DNA of 43,471 nucleotides from an uncultured Eubacteriales bacterium (GCA_900322215.1 ONYW01000009.1:1-43471); one strand, 5' to 3'. Shown: positions 34,799 through 42,042, counted from the first letter of the stretch. Notes: generated by a model not told the origin, from the letters alone. Made by a program: numbers and translations.

Positions 34799-35353
34799 TT
34801 AGCCGAACAGTTTGTCGAGCATCTCCTTTATCCAGGATTTATAGACGATTTTTTCGCCGCTATTTCCACTCGGGACAAAGCACAGCGGAGGGAACGCCAC
34901 GCACCACCAGTTGTCGCCTTTGCCCGTGCCGAGTTCCAAGACGAGTGCGTCATAGTCGCCCTCCGGGAAGTCGTATCCGTCGTACACTCTCTCGGGGAAA
35001 TGCTCGTTATTTAACCGAATAGAGGTTTTATATGCAAATCCGTGCTGTTTAAGTGTCGAATTTGCGATTTTGACGATTTCCTGCTTGTTTTTGTCAAGCG
35101 TGCCGTACGCTTGCTGTTTTGTTTTGCAACCGCTGAGCGCACCGCTAAGGTACGCGGTTACGGCGTCGCGGACTTTCAGTTTTACCGCCTGATCTTCCTC
35201 GCTGTTAGAGTTGGCTCTTATATGTATTCTTATGCAGTTTGCGCTCAGGTTTTCGAGCGTTCCGCTCCTCATTTCTCCGCACGCGGAGAGAAAGGATATT
35301 GACAGCGCGAGAAAGAGTAGCAAGACGATTGAAAGGTATGTGTTTCGTTTCAT
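34799..35353 (-). CDS. spoIIR: Stage II sporulation protein R
   Basis: SpoIIR is the forespore-made signal that triggers SpoIIGA-dependent processing of pro-sigma-E in the mother cell. The 184-aa protein has an N-terminal signal/lipoprotein-like segment (LLLFLALSISFLSAC), then the family core CIRIHIRANSNSEEDQAVKLK and EGDYDALVLELGTGKGDNWW followed by CVAFPPLCF. The last two are diagnostic. It should act outside the forespore membrane. An AAGGAGGAGG sequence lies 13 bases before ATG 35353, longer than normal spacing. It is divergent from sleB, and the two share a short regulatory gap of about 80 bases. Confidence 0.93.
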   Translation of the reverse strand: MKRNTYLSIVLLLFLALSISFLSACGEMRSGTLENLSANCIRIHIRANSNSEEDQAVKLKVRDAVTAYLSGALSGCKTKQQAYGTLDKNKQEIVKIANSTLKQHGFAYKTSIRLNNEHFPERVYDGYDFPEGDYDALVLELGTGKGDNWWCVAFPPLCFVPSGNSGEKIVYKSWIKEMLDKLFG

Positions 35354-35433
35354 GCCAAGAGTATTGCCTCCTCCTTTGTGTTTTATACAAATTTTTTCGG
35401 CATAAAACTTTGATGGCGGCGCAAACTACTTGT

Positions 35434-36165
35434 ATGAAACAAGACTATATCACGTTTTTTGAAACAGACACAAGGAGAGTCGGCACAAAGATTTTTGCCG
35501 TGCTTGCAATCTTTGTGTTCGTGCTTACGCTCTCGCTCGTCTTTTTGCCGTCGTCCTCGTCCGTAGCGGACGCGGCGGTGCTTAAGCAGGGCTCTTCAGG
35601 CACGCTCGTCAAGACGATGCAAACAAAACTCATCAAGTGGGGGTATCTCAAAGGCAGCGCGGACGGAATTTTCGGCGCAAAGACAAAGGCCGCAGTCATA
35701 CTCTTCCAAAGGCGTAACGGGCTTGTGGCTGACGGTATCGTCGGCACGAAGACGGCGCAGGCAATGGGTATCTCGCTCTCGGGCAGTTCTTCCACGAGCG
35801 GCGGGGCTTCTTCGTCGTCGGCAGAGTTGAACTTGCTCGCACACGTCGTATACGGCGAGGCGCGCGGAGAACCGTACACGGGGCAAGTCGCCGTCGCGGC
35901 GGTCGTGCTCAACCGCGTGCGCAGTTCGAGTTTTCCAAACACGGTTGCAGGCGTCGTCTATCAAGCGGGAGCATTCGACTGCGTCGCGGACGGGCAAATC
36001 AACTACACTCCAAATCAAAGTGCAATAAACGCCGCACGCGACGCCTTGAACGGTTGGGATCCGACTTACGGCTGCCTCTTCTATTACAACCCGAGGACTG
36101 CAACCAGCAAATGGATGTTGTCTCGGACCGTGAAGCTTGCCATCGGCAATCATAACTTTTGCTAA
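35434..36165 (+). CDS. sleB: Spore cortex-lytic enzyme SleB
   Basis: Lytic transglycosylase that degrades cortex peptidoglycan at germination. The product of ~243 aa has a signal-anchor (residues about 19-39), a peptidoglycan-binding domain (VKTMQTKLIKWGYLKGSADG...FQRRNGLVADGIVG, about 55-110), a Ser/Gly linker, and the Hydrolase_2 domain with the catalytic Glu142 in VVYGEARGEP, then GQVAVAAVVLNRVRSSSFPN and FYYNPRTATSKW. The start is uncertain: ATG 35434 or ATG 35413, neither with a good ribosome site. The stop TAA is the start of element A9, which separates it from ypeB, its usual operon partner. Confidence 0.92.
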   Translation: MKQDYITFFETDTRRVGTKIFAVLAIFVFVLTLSLVFLPSSSSVADAAVLKQGSSGTLVKTMQTKLIKWGYLKGSADGIFGAKTKAAVILFQRRNGLVADGIVGTKTAQAMGISLSGSSSTSGGASSSSAELNLLAHVVYGEARGEPYTGQVAVAAVVLNRVRSSSFPNTVAGVVYQAGAFDCVADGQINYTPNQSAINAARDALNGWDPTYGCLFYYNPRTATSKWMLSRTVKLAIGNHNFC

Positions 36166-36290
36166 AACTGCGCGAGTGGGCGACCTGCTGTGTTATCGCC
36201 CATTGTTCGCCGGACCGTGTACGCTTATGTACACTGGGTTCGTCGCCCAATGAACGATGCCTTGCATCTCATCCCACTCGCGCAGTTTTA
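36163..36290 (+). repeat. Family A structured element, copy A9
   Basis: Arms TAAAACTGCGCGAGTGGG and CCCACTCGCGCAGTTTTA form a perfect 18-base stem, different in sequence from A1 but fully complementary. Inside: GCGACCTGCTGTGTTATCGCCC, apex CCGTGTACGCTTATGTACACTGGG, and GATGCCTTGCATCTCATC. Its first bases are the sleB stop codon. It stands between sleB and ypeB. Confidence 0.85.
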
Positions 36291-36361
36291 CAAACTGAGT
36301 TTTAGTTAAAGCGGAAAAACAAAACTCAATACAAATTACATTAAAAACAAACAGGTGAATT

Positions 36362-37750
36362 ATGCAAAACACACAACAAATAAAACCACAAAAGAAAACA
36401 AAAAAGGCGACTGCGGGCAAGTGGATCGCAGGGGCAACGATGGGACTCTTTGCAAGCGCGGTCGTAGGACTGTCCGTTGCGCTCTTCTATTCAACGAAGG
36501 AGAACGATATGCACGAGACCTACCAGCGCCAAATGGAGGCGGTGTATTCCCGCGCCTATTACGACCTGCTCAGCGGAGCGAGCGACCTTGGCAACAACCT
36601 GCGAAAACTCAGCATATCCACAACTCCGACTATGCAACAATCCTTGCTCTATGAGGTGTGGAGTGCCGCGTCGCTTGCCGAGAACAACCTGAACGTCTTC
36701 GAGAGCGGAGACGAGGGTATGATGGCGGCGCAGAAGTTTGTCAACCAACTCGGAGACTTCTCCCACACGCTCGCGCTCAAAGTCGCGGACGGCGAGGCTT
36801 TGTCCGCGGACGACCGTGACAAACTCCGCAAGATGGGTGACCTTGCCGACGTCTACAAGGACGCGATCGGCAGAGTAAGCACGAGCCTTAGAGACGGCGG
36901 TACGTTCGCGGGCGAAAACAGCGTGCTTGAAGACTTTGCTTCCGCCTTTAACGACTTTACCGAGCCGAGCATCGAATATCCCGAGATGATCTATGACGGA
37001 CCTTTCAGCGACGCTTTGGAGACTCGTGAGCCTATTGCGCTTAAAGGCGAGGAAATGACGGCGGAGCAGGCAAGAATGCAACTCCTCCTATATCTCAAAG
37101 GAAGAGACGTTCAAAACGTCGAGAGCCTTGGTGAGGCGAGCGGAGAAATCGAGACTTTCAACTTCTCGTTCACGCTTGACGGCGACAGCGCGTTTGCGCA
37201 GGTCAGCAAAAAGGGCGGTTCGCTCGTGCTTTTGAACACGGTGACGACAAGCGACGCGGTTGTCCCGAGCGCGCACAGGGAGGCGGGTGAGACCTGCCAA
37301 GCCTCCGCGCTTGCTTTTGCAAAGACGCTCGGCTTTGAAGATATGCAGGTGGTGTGGTCGTCCTCCGCGCACGGCGAATGCGTCGTAAACCTCGCCCCTA
37401 TGCAGGACGGAGTGATCCTCTATCCCGACCTTGTAAAAGTCAAAATCCGCGAGCGGGACAGTAAGGTGATAGGCGTTGACAGCACGCACTATGCTTTCAA
37501 CCACAAACCGCGCGATATAAAGTCTCCCGCCATATCCGAACAAGAGGCGGAGAGTGTATTGTCTCTCCCGAAGGTGACGGAAGGACGTCTTGCGCTCATA
37601 CCGCTTCGCGGAAACAGGGAAGTCTTGACCTACGAGTTTGAATGCGAAAAGGACGGAACCTATTTTGTCTATATCGACGCACTAACAGGTCGCGAGGCAA
37701 ATATTTTGTATGTAATTTCAGACGAAAATGTAGGTCAAAAAACCGCGTGA
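36362..37750 (+). CDS. ypeB: Germination protein YpeB
   Basis: YpeB sits in the spore membrane and is required for SleB stability and localisation. The 462-aa protein has a basic N-tail, one membrane segment (about 22-45), an N-terminal helical domain (YQRQMEAVYSRAYYDLLSGASDLGNNL) and, in the C-terminal half, PepSY-like repeats (AISEQEAESVLSLPKVTEGR; TYEFECEKDGTYFVYIDALTG). Length agrees with family members. The ribosome site AACAGGTGAATT precedes ATG 36362. Its last residues (KTA) and stop codon TGA are encoded by the 5' arm of element A10. Confidence 0.92.
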   Translation: MQNTQQIKPQKKTKKATAGKWIAGATMGLFASAVVGLSVALFYSTKENDMHETYQRQMEAVYSRAYYDLLSGASDLGNNLRKLSISTTPTMQQSLLYEVWSAASLAENNLNVFESGDEGMMAAQKFVNQLGDFSHTLALKVADGEALSADDRDKLRKMGDLADVYKDAIGRVSTSLRDGGTFAGENSVLEDFASAFNDFTEPSIEYPEMIYDGPFSDALETREPIALKGEEMTAEQARMQLLLYLKGRDVQNVESLGEASGEIETFNFSFTLDGDSAFAQVSKKGGSLVLLNTVTTSDAVVPSAHREAGETCQASALAFAKTLGFEDMQVVWSSSAHGECVVNLAPMQDGVILYPDLVKVKIRERDSKVIGVDSTHYAFNHKPRDIKSPAISEQEAESVLSLPKVTEGRLALIPLRGNREVLTYEFECEKDGTYFVYIDALTGREANILYVISDENVGQKTA

Positions 37751-37865
37751 TTTAGAGACCTGCTTTGTTATCGCACTTTGCCAAGTCAACCATGTACGCT
37801 TATGTACATTGGGTTGCCTTGGCAAAGCACGATGCCTTGCATCTCATCTAAATCACGCGGTTTTT
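37737..37865 (+). repeat. Family A structured element, copy A10
   Basis: Arms AAAAAACCGCGTGATTTAG and CTAAATCACGCGGTTTTT pair perfectly. Inner boxes AGACCTGCTTTGTTATCGCAC and GATGCCTTGCATCTCATCT; apex CAACCATGTACGCTTATGTACATTGGGTTG. The pairing differs from A9 at many positions, yet every stem is preserved. The ypeB stop codon (37748-37750) lies inside the 5' arm. Confidence 0.85.
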
Positions 37866-38310
37866 GAGTGAGGAATGAGGAATTTGGGAAAACGCTATTT
37901 TTCACGCCAGCCTGTTCGAAGCGGAGCAGGTCAACCTACTCACTCTTTCGAAGACGGAATTGGAGTCGCAACGGCGACGACCGCGTGAGTGTGTCCCGAC
38001 TGATACGCAGTACGCCTCGACGGCGAGGCTCCGTTCTTTTTCGCCCAAAGAGGCGTGGCATAATGAGTGAGCGATACTTTTGAGGGCACCGACGGTGCTT
38101 CCCGGAGCGGGTATACAGTATTGTAGAGAATAGCAAGGTCAAAATGCGACCATATTTTTTTCCATAAACTAAGCATTTTGACTTGTGTTCGGTACAGGCG
38201 CGGTGGGAAGAACCATACGAAGGAGATGGGAAAACTTTATTTAGGGTTTTACCCGTACAGCTAGTGTCACGCAGGAATGGGTATTGCATTTATGGTTTTC
38301 TGACGGTAGC
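37866..38310 (+). repeat. Family B composite repeat, copy B4
   Basis: Follows A10 immediately and matches B2 along most of its length, including GACCGCGTGAGTGTGTCCCG, CGCCTCGACGGCGAGGC, GGTGCTTCCCGGAGCGGG, GCAAGGTCAAAATGC with GCATTTTGACTTGTG, and CCATACGAAGGAGATGGG. The last unit is GGTATTGCATTTATGGTTTTCTGACGG. A private 40-base piece (37880-37925) lies at its front. There is no gene in 37751-38473. Confidence 0.8.
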
Positions 38311-38320
38311 CTTTGAGAGC

Positions 38321-38476
38321 AACCGCACATTCCTGTTTAGGGGATTTCTCCGTGCACTTCGTTTGGTCGAAATGACGTCATTATCACGTGAATGAAAACA
38401 ACCACACGTAATGTGTGGTTGCTCGGTTTCAATAAAAAGCGACTTGAAGTTAGGCGCTAAACTGTGCGGTTTTTTA
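38321..38476 (-). repeat. Diverged family A element (A11) carrying another dispersed repeat
   Basis: Outer arms AACCGCACA...GTTTAG (38321-38340) and CTAAACTGTGCGGTT (38458-38472) pair. On the minus strand the first inner box is GCGCCTAACTTCAAGTC, a diverged relative of GCGCCTGACTTTGTCAGC. The interior instead holds the hairpin CAACCACACgtaaTGTGTGGTTG (38399-38422) and the motif GTCATTTCGACC...GGAGAAATCCC on the minus strand (38341-38378). The stop of the zinc-ribbon gene is in the A/T-tract. Confidence 0.6.
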
Positions 38477-39283
38477 TTTGACTTTCTTTTTGAGAGAAGC
38501 AAGGAATATAAGTGCAAATATAAGTTGCAAAATTCCAAGTCCTGCGCCGACGAACAAGAAGTATTGTTGTCCGCCGATGACCGTGTTCATGAGGTAGTCG
38601 ACAAATTGTGCGCCACCCAAGATGACAGGTCCGAGGAGCACGAACACTGCAAGGACTGCAATGAGGAGGCTCACGATAAGGTTCCAGGCTCTGCCGTATT
38701 TCTTGCCGATTGCGGAAATGAGTGCAACAATAAAGTTGATACCGGCAAGCACGAAGAGTGCGGACGGAATGATCGCGCCGACAAGAAGTTTGACGTCAAG
38801 GGCTTTGACTGCTTCGAAGTCTTTGATGAGGTTCTCGATAAATCCGATACCGTTGAATGACGCGACGCCACCCATCCATTCAGGCAGTTTGCCCGCGAGC
38901 GCTCCGCCTTCTTGTGTGAGGTATCCGACGACGGAAAGCGCAACGAAGAGGAGAGAGAAGATCATCATGCAGATATTTCTGCCAAGACCTGACTTCTTTT
39001 CGGCTGCTCTTGCTCTCTTTTCCGCCTTCTTGTCCGCTCTTGTGTCCGCAGGGACCGGTGGAGCGACGGCGTATGTTGGCTCTTGTGTTGAAGCGGCAGG
39101 ATTTGCCGGAGTGTATGTTGGTTGAACGGTTGCCGTCGTATCGATTCTCGGAATCTTGACGCCAATCGTCACGCCACAACTTGGACATTTGATTTTGTGT
39201 TTGTATCCTTCAGGAAAACTATCGGCAGATTGCGGAAGTTCAAAACTTATTTGCGCTCTGCAACTAGGACATCTGGTGTACAT
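38474..39283 (-). CDS. Membrane protein with N-terminal double zinc-ribbon
   Basis: No named family. The 269-aa protein starts with a zinc ribbon (CPSCRAQISFELPQ...CPSCGVTIGVKIP, two CPSC knuckles about 29 residues apart, as in MJ0042-like ribbons). A Pro/Thr/Ala-rich linker (about 50-85) and a basic stretch follow, then four membrane segments in the C-terminal two-thirds. It probably sits in the membrane with the ribbon in the cytoplasm. The strong ribosome site AGAAGGAGTTTACT precedes ATG 39283. It has no operon partner: element A11 lies downstream and the riboswitch unit diverges upstream. Confidence 0.7.
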   Translation of the reverse strand: MYTRCPSCRAQISFELPQSADSFPEGYKHKIKCPSCGVTIGVKIPRIDTTATVQPTYTPANPAASTQEPTYAVAPPVPADTRADKKAEKRARAAEKKSGLGRNICMMIFSLLFVALSVVGYLTQEGGALAGKLPEWMGGVASFNGIGFIENLIKDFEAVKALDVKLLVGAIIPSALFVLAGINFIVALISAIGKKYGRAWNLIVSLLIAVLAVFVLLGPVILGGAQFVDYLMNTVIGGQQYFLFVGAGLGILQLIFALIFLASLKKKVK

Positions 39284-39437
39284 AGTAAACTCCTTCTAAG
39301 TTTATTCTTTAATATTATAATATTATAGTCGCGCAAAGTCAATGATTAGAAAACTAAAAATTTAAATCTTTTTTTGCGCGTGCCGTTTTCACGCGCGCAA
39401 ATACGTGCAAAATATGCGGTTAGTCCGCGCTAAGTCC

Positions 39438-39465
39438 TTGCATTTTTTTGAATATATGTTATAAT
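39438..39465 (+). promoter_or_regulatory. Promoter of the cobalamin-riboswitch operon
   Basis: TTGCAT at 39438-39443, 16 nt, TATAAT at 39460-39465 with an extended TG at 39457-39458. Start predicted near 39472, exactly at the riboswitch 5' end. Upstream, 39300-39437 is AT-rich and has only one strong hairpin (TTGCGCGTG...CACGCGCGCAA, near 39374-39400). Confidence 0.7.
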
Positions 39466-39470
39466 CAAGA

Positions 39471-39629
39471 CGCTTAGTGCCCGACGAAGGTCGGGATAAT
39501 CGGGAAGACGGTGCAAATCCGTCACAGCCCCCGCTACTGTGAGTGTCAAAGGGACAAACGTCACCGCAAGGGAAGACGCCCGCCGCTTGTCTTTGACAAG
39601 AGGTCACAAGCCAGGAGACCGGCTAAGCG
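39471..39629 (+). ncRNA. Cobalamin (adenosylcobalamin-type) riboswitch
   Basis: Binds a cobalamin and controls the downstream genes. The closing stem is CGCTTAG (39471-39477) with CTAAGCG (39623-39629). In between are the conserved landmarks GGGAAGACGGTGCAAATCC, GTCACAGCCCCCGCTACTGT and the 3' box AAGCCAGGAGACCGG. These are the classic B12-box features, and the linker AGGGAAGACGCCCGC fits the variable arm. Next gene start is about 300 nt downstream, giving a long expression platform. Confident class assignment; ligand subtype is inferred. Confidence 0.95.
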
Positions 39630-39845
39630 AAAAAATTGTGCCAATCTGTCGCTTTTAGGTGTAAAAGCGAGCGGAAAAGTCGCAATTTTTTCGCTGCTTC
39701 GCGCAAAAGATTTTTGCTGAACTTTACAAGAGAGAAATGACTCAAATCGGTGTTTTGCAAAATCTTTTGCTTGATATGCGCCAAGCGCACGCACATTTGC
39801 CCACTTCGCGCAAATGCGGAAGCAGAAAAAAGAAAAGGATAACTC

Positions 39846-39922
39846 GGAGGGAAGTGTCCGCAAAATTTTAGCACACAACGGTGTGCTTGTTTTGCTATTC
39901 TTCCTCCTTGAATAAACGGAGG
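39846..39922 (+). promoter_or_regulatory. Putative expression platform: competing Shine-Dalgarno hairpins
   Basis: CCTCC (39903-39907) can pair with the ribosome site GGAGG (39918-39922), with a 10-nt loop, hiding it. The same CCTCC, within CTTCCTCC (39900-39907), can instead pair with GGAGGGAAG (39846-39854), one base bulged, which would free the ribosome site. This alternative stem encloses the hairpin AGCACACaacgGTGTGCT (about 39870-39887), which is itself followed by a T-rich stretch. Upstream, GCAAAAGATTTTTGC (39703) and GCAAAATCTTTTGC (39757) also pair. Confidence 0.5.
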
Positions 39923-39929
39923 TTTTTTT

Positions 39930-40421
39930 ATGACCAAAAGATCAATGAACATCGTCAAAATTTTGGCGATAGTAGCAATCCTTGTGCTCGCGATGAGCAT
40001 GGTATTCGTGGGCTGCAACAAGCTCAAAGACGCAGGCAAGCCTGAAGCGGAAGTCGGCACGAAGACAGTCACGATCCTTTTGCAAAACGGCGACAAATAT
40101 GACAAGTACGTCGCAACGACAGAAAAAGAATACGTACAAGACGTGCTTGTAGAATTGAAGAACGCAGAGAAGTTTGTATACGACTTCCACAACACGGAGT
40201 ACGGAGCGTTTATTGACAAACTCGGGACTATGTCCCCTGATTCTTCAAAAGGCGAATACATTTTTGTCTTCCACGACATCAACGACGCAAGCCTTGTCGG
40301 TTTTTGGACGGAGCCTGTCATCTATGACGGAAGATACTATGTCAACGCGTCTCTCGGCGTAAGTTCTTTGCCTGTAAGAGACGGGGCAAGTTATTTGTTC
40401 AATGTGGGTTCATACGCCTAA
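39930..40421 (+). CDS. DUF4430-like lipoprotein under B12 riboswitch
   Basis: A 163-aa predicted lipoprotein (signal segment LAIVAILVLAMSMVFVGC, Cys near residue 29). The mature part looks like a DUF4430/transcobalamin-C-terminal-like beta domain: TVTILLQNGDKYDKYVATTEKEYVQDVL at the start and GEYIFVFHDINDASLVGFW...DGRYYVNASLGVSSLPVRDG in the middle. Given the riboswitch, a role in capturing a corrinoid at the cell surface for the next gene's transporter is likely, though inferred. The ribosome site GGAGG is the one that may be masked by the riboswitch platform. The DUF assignment is by pattern, not by search. Confidence 0.7.
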   Translation: MTKRSMNIVKILAIVAILVLAMSMVFVGCNKLKDAGKPEAEVGTKTVTILLQNGDKYDKYVATTEKEYVQDVLVELKNAEKFVYDFHNTEYGAFIDKLGTMSPDSSKGEYIFVFHDINDASLVGFWTEPVIYDGRYYVNASLGVSSLPVRDGASYLFNVGSYA

Positions 40422-40486
40422 TTAGGCGGTTAAAAGGCATAAAATAGACGAATAAACGTCTGTTTTTGCAAAATTATGATATAGAA

Positions 40487-41191
40487 ATGGTCGGCAAAGG
40501 CTTGAAAATCAATGGGAAGTTGGCGACGATTTTCGTCGCGCGAGTGGCGCTTATCGCGGCACTGCTTACCGTTGGCAAAATGGCCTTTGCCGCCATACCG
40601 AACGTCGAGGTCGTGACAGTGCTTATCATAGTTTACGGAGCGACCTTGGGGCTTCCTTACGCGCTCACCGCGACACTCATCTTTTGCACGGTGGAGATGG
40701 CGATTTGGCCTCCGCACACCTGGGTTGTGCTGTACTATATCTATTGGCCCGCGCTGGCAATCGTATCGTCTCTTGCGCTCAGGCGTTCAAACGTTTTCAA
40801 GACGACCGTGTTTGCAGTCATCATCGCAGTCTTTGGCTCGTTCCTCTTCGGACTTTTGTCCGCATGCGTGGACACGCTGTTTTGCGTCGGCAATTTGTCT
40901 CCCGAGGATTTGAGAAAATACTGGGTGGCGTACTATTTGCGGGGCGTGTATTTTGACGTAGTACACATGATTTCAAACGGAATAATCGTGGGCGTACTGT
41001 TTGCTCCGCTTACCTTGCTTGTGCGAAGACTTGCACCCGACGCGTGTTCTATTGTCAGCGGGAAATTCAAAAAGTTGTCAAAACTCGCAGGCGAGTATGA
41101 ACGAGCAATAGAAGTCAAAGAAGAACAAGAAGAGAGCGAAGAAGCGTTTGTCGTTCCTCTTGATGTAAATACGGAAAAACAAACAAAATAA
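40487..41191 (+). CDS. ECF transporter S component, probably for cobalamin
   Basis: The membrane substrate-binding subunit of an energy-coupling-factor vitamin importer. The ~234-aa protein has about six hydrophobic segments, starting with VARVALIAALLTVGKMAFAA (AAxxxG pattern of S components) and PNVEVVTVLIIVYGATLG. It has no ATPase, so the EcfA/A'/T module must be elsewhere. Location in the B12 riboswitch unit suggests cobalamin or a precursor. The charged C-terminal tail (about 205-234) is longer than in simple S components. ATG 40487 is preferred to TTG 40466, but neither has a clear ribosome site. Confidence 0.8.
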   Translation: MVGKGLKINGKLATIFVARVALIAALLTVGKMAFAAIPNVEVVTVLIIVYGATLGLPYALTATLIFCTVEMAIWPPHTWVVLYYIYWPALAIVSSLALRRSNVFKTTVFAVIIAVFGSFLFGLLSACVDTLFCVGNLSPEDLRKYWVAYYLRGVYFDVVHMISNGIIVGVLFAPLTLLVRRLAPDACSIVSGKFKKLSKLAGEYERAIEVKEEQEESEEAFVVPLDVNTEKQTK

Positions 41192-41260
41192 CTCCATTTC
41201 TATATGAGTGTGTTGCGACAAAAATTTTATTTAAGACATCAAATATCAAATAGACGAAGT

Positions 41261-41563
41261 CTATGAAGTTTGTTCTAATATTTGTTTGACTTTGATATAA
41301 TCCTCGCAAAGGCGGATTATGTAGCGTTGTTTTTCTTCGTGGGAGAGGGTGGAGATAAGTCTTGCGTCTCCGAGTTGTGCGACGGGAGAGGTGAGTTCCA
41401 CCCCGTCCTTTTTCATTTTTTGGAGTTTGAAATATATTTCCTTTTGAGACGCCGTTATATTTTTGGGCGTGGACTTTTCCAAGTAGTTGTTTGCGGCGAG
41501 TCTTGACTTTGCCTCGTTTGCCATAGATCTTATTGCGCATTTAGGGTGTTTTACGTTGCTCAT
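41261..41563 (-). CDS. Small helical protein of unknown function
   Basis: A 100-aa protein beginning MSNVKHPKCAIRSMANEAKS, predicted mostly helical, with a basic middle and HEEKQRYIIRLCEDYIKVKQ near the end. I do not recognise the family. ATG 41563 is chosen because GGAGAGAAT precedes it; the frame extends 23 codons upstream without support. It is convergent with the ECF gene, and a small stem ATAGACgaaGTCTAT (about 41251-41265) lies at the junction. Its position just downstream of yabQ may be coincidental. Confidence 0.65.
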   Translation of the reverse strand: MSNVKHPKCAIRSMANEAKSRLAANNYLEKSTPKNITASQKEIYFKLQKMKKDGVELTSPVAQLGDARLISTLSHEEKQRYIIRLCEDYIKVKQILEQTS

Positions 41564-41668
41564 ATTCTCTCCAAAGGTCGTTTGTCGTTTGGAGTTTAGC
41601 ACAATGCAAGCGCAAAAGAACAGGCGCGCCAAAACTCGTCTATATTCGACACAAAAAGTGCAAATGCG

Positions 41669-42040
41669 TCACGCGTCTTCCGCCCCGCGAGAGGACTTGT
41701 CCTTTGACGCACTTTTCTTTGCGCGGAGCCTTTTGACGGCGAGGAATACGGCGGGAAGAGCGCATACGCCGAGGGCGTAGGAGACAAGCCCGTAAAATTC
41801 GAACTTTCCGTCAAAGACAAACATGACTATGGCAATATAGCCCCCGCCCGTGACGAGCGTCGCAAAGAGGTCGGTGACAAATCTCTCCGCCACGCTCGAC
41901 CGCCTGAAATATAAAAGCGCGACGATGCCGGCGGCACACCCGACCGCAAGGCACACGGCAAAGTTTACAAGTTGCGCCCGAGTGTTTGCGCCGAGGGCTA
42001 TCGCCTGTTCTGCGGACAGGAAAAATGCGGTTAGATGCAC
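41669..42040 (-). CDS. yabQ: Spore cortex biosynthesis protein YabQ-like
   Basis: YabQ is a membrane protein of the outer forespore membrane needed for cortex formation. The 123-aa product has about four hydrophobic segments. After the first comes ALLYFRRSSVAERFVTDLFATL, which resembles the family's conserved Arg-rich loop and D-x-LF segment. FYGLVSYALGVCALPAVFLAVK follows and the C-terminus is basic. It starts two bases after yabP stops, so they form one unit as in other spore-formers. Sequence similarity is moderate; the yabP linkage raises my confidence. Confidence 0.75.
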   Translation of the reverse strand: MHLTAFFLSAEQAIALGANTRAQLVNFAVCLAVGCAAGIVALLYFRRSSVAERFVTDLFATLVTGGGYIAIVMFVFDGKFEFYGLVSYALGVCALPAVFLAVKRLRAKKSASKDKSSRGAEDA

Positions 42041-42042
42041 GG

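Noticed and set aside
39623..40321. 232-aa minus-strand ORF opposite the riboswitch and lipoprotein
   Set aside because: Shadow frame; it covers a confident riboswitch and a gene with a good ribosome site, and has no family features.
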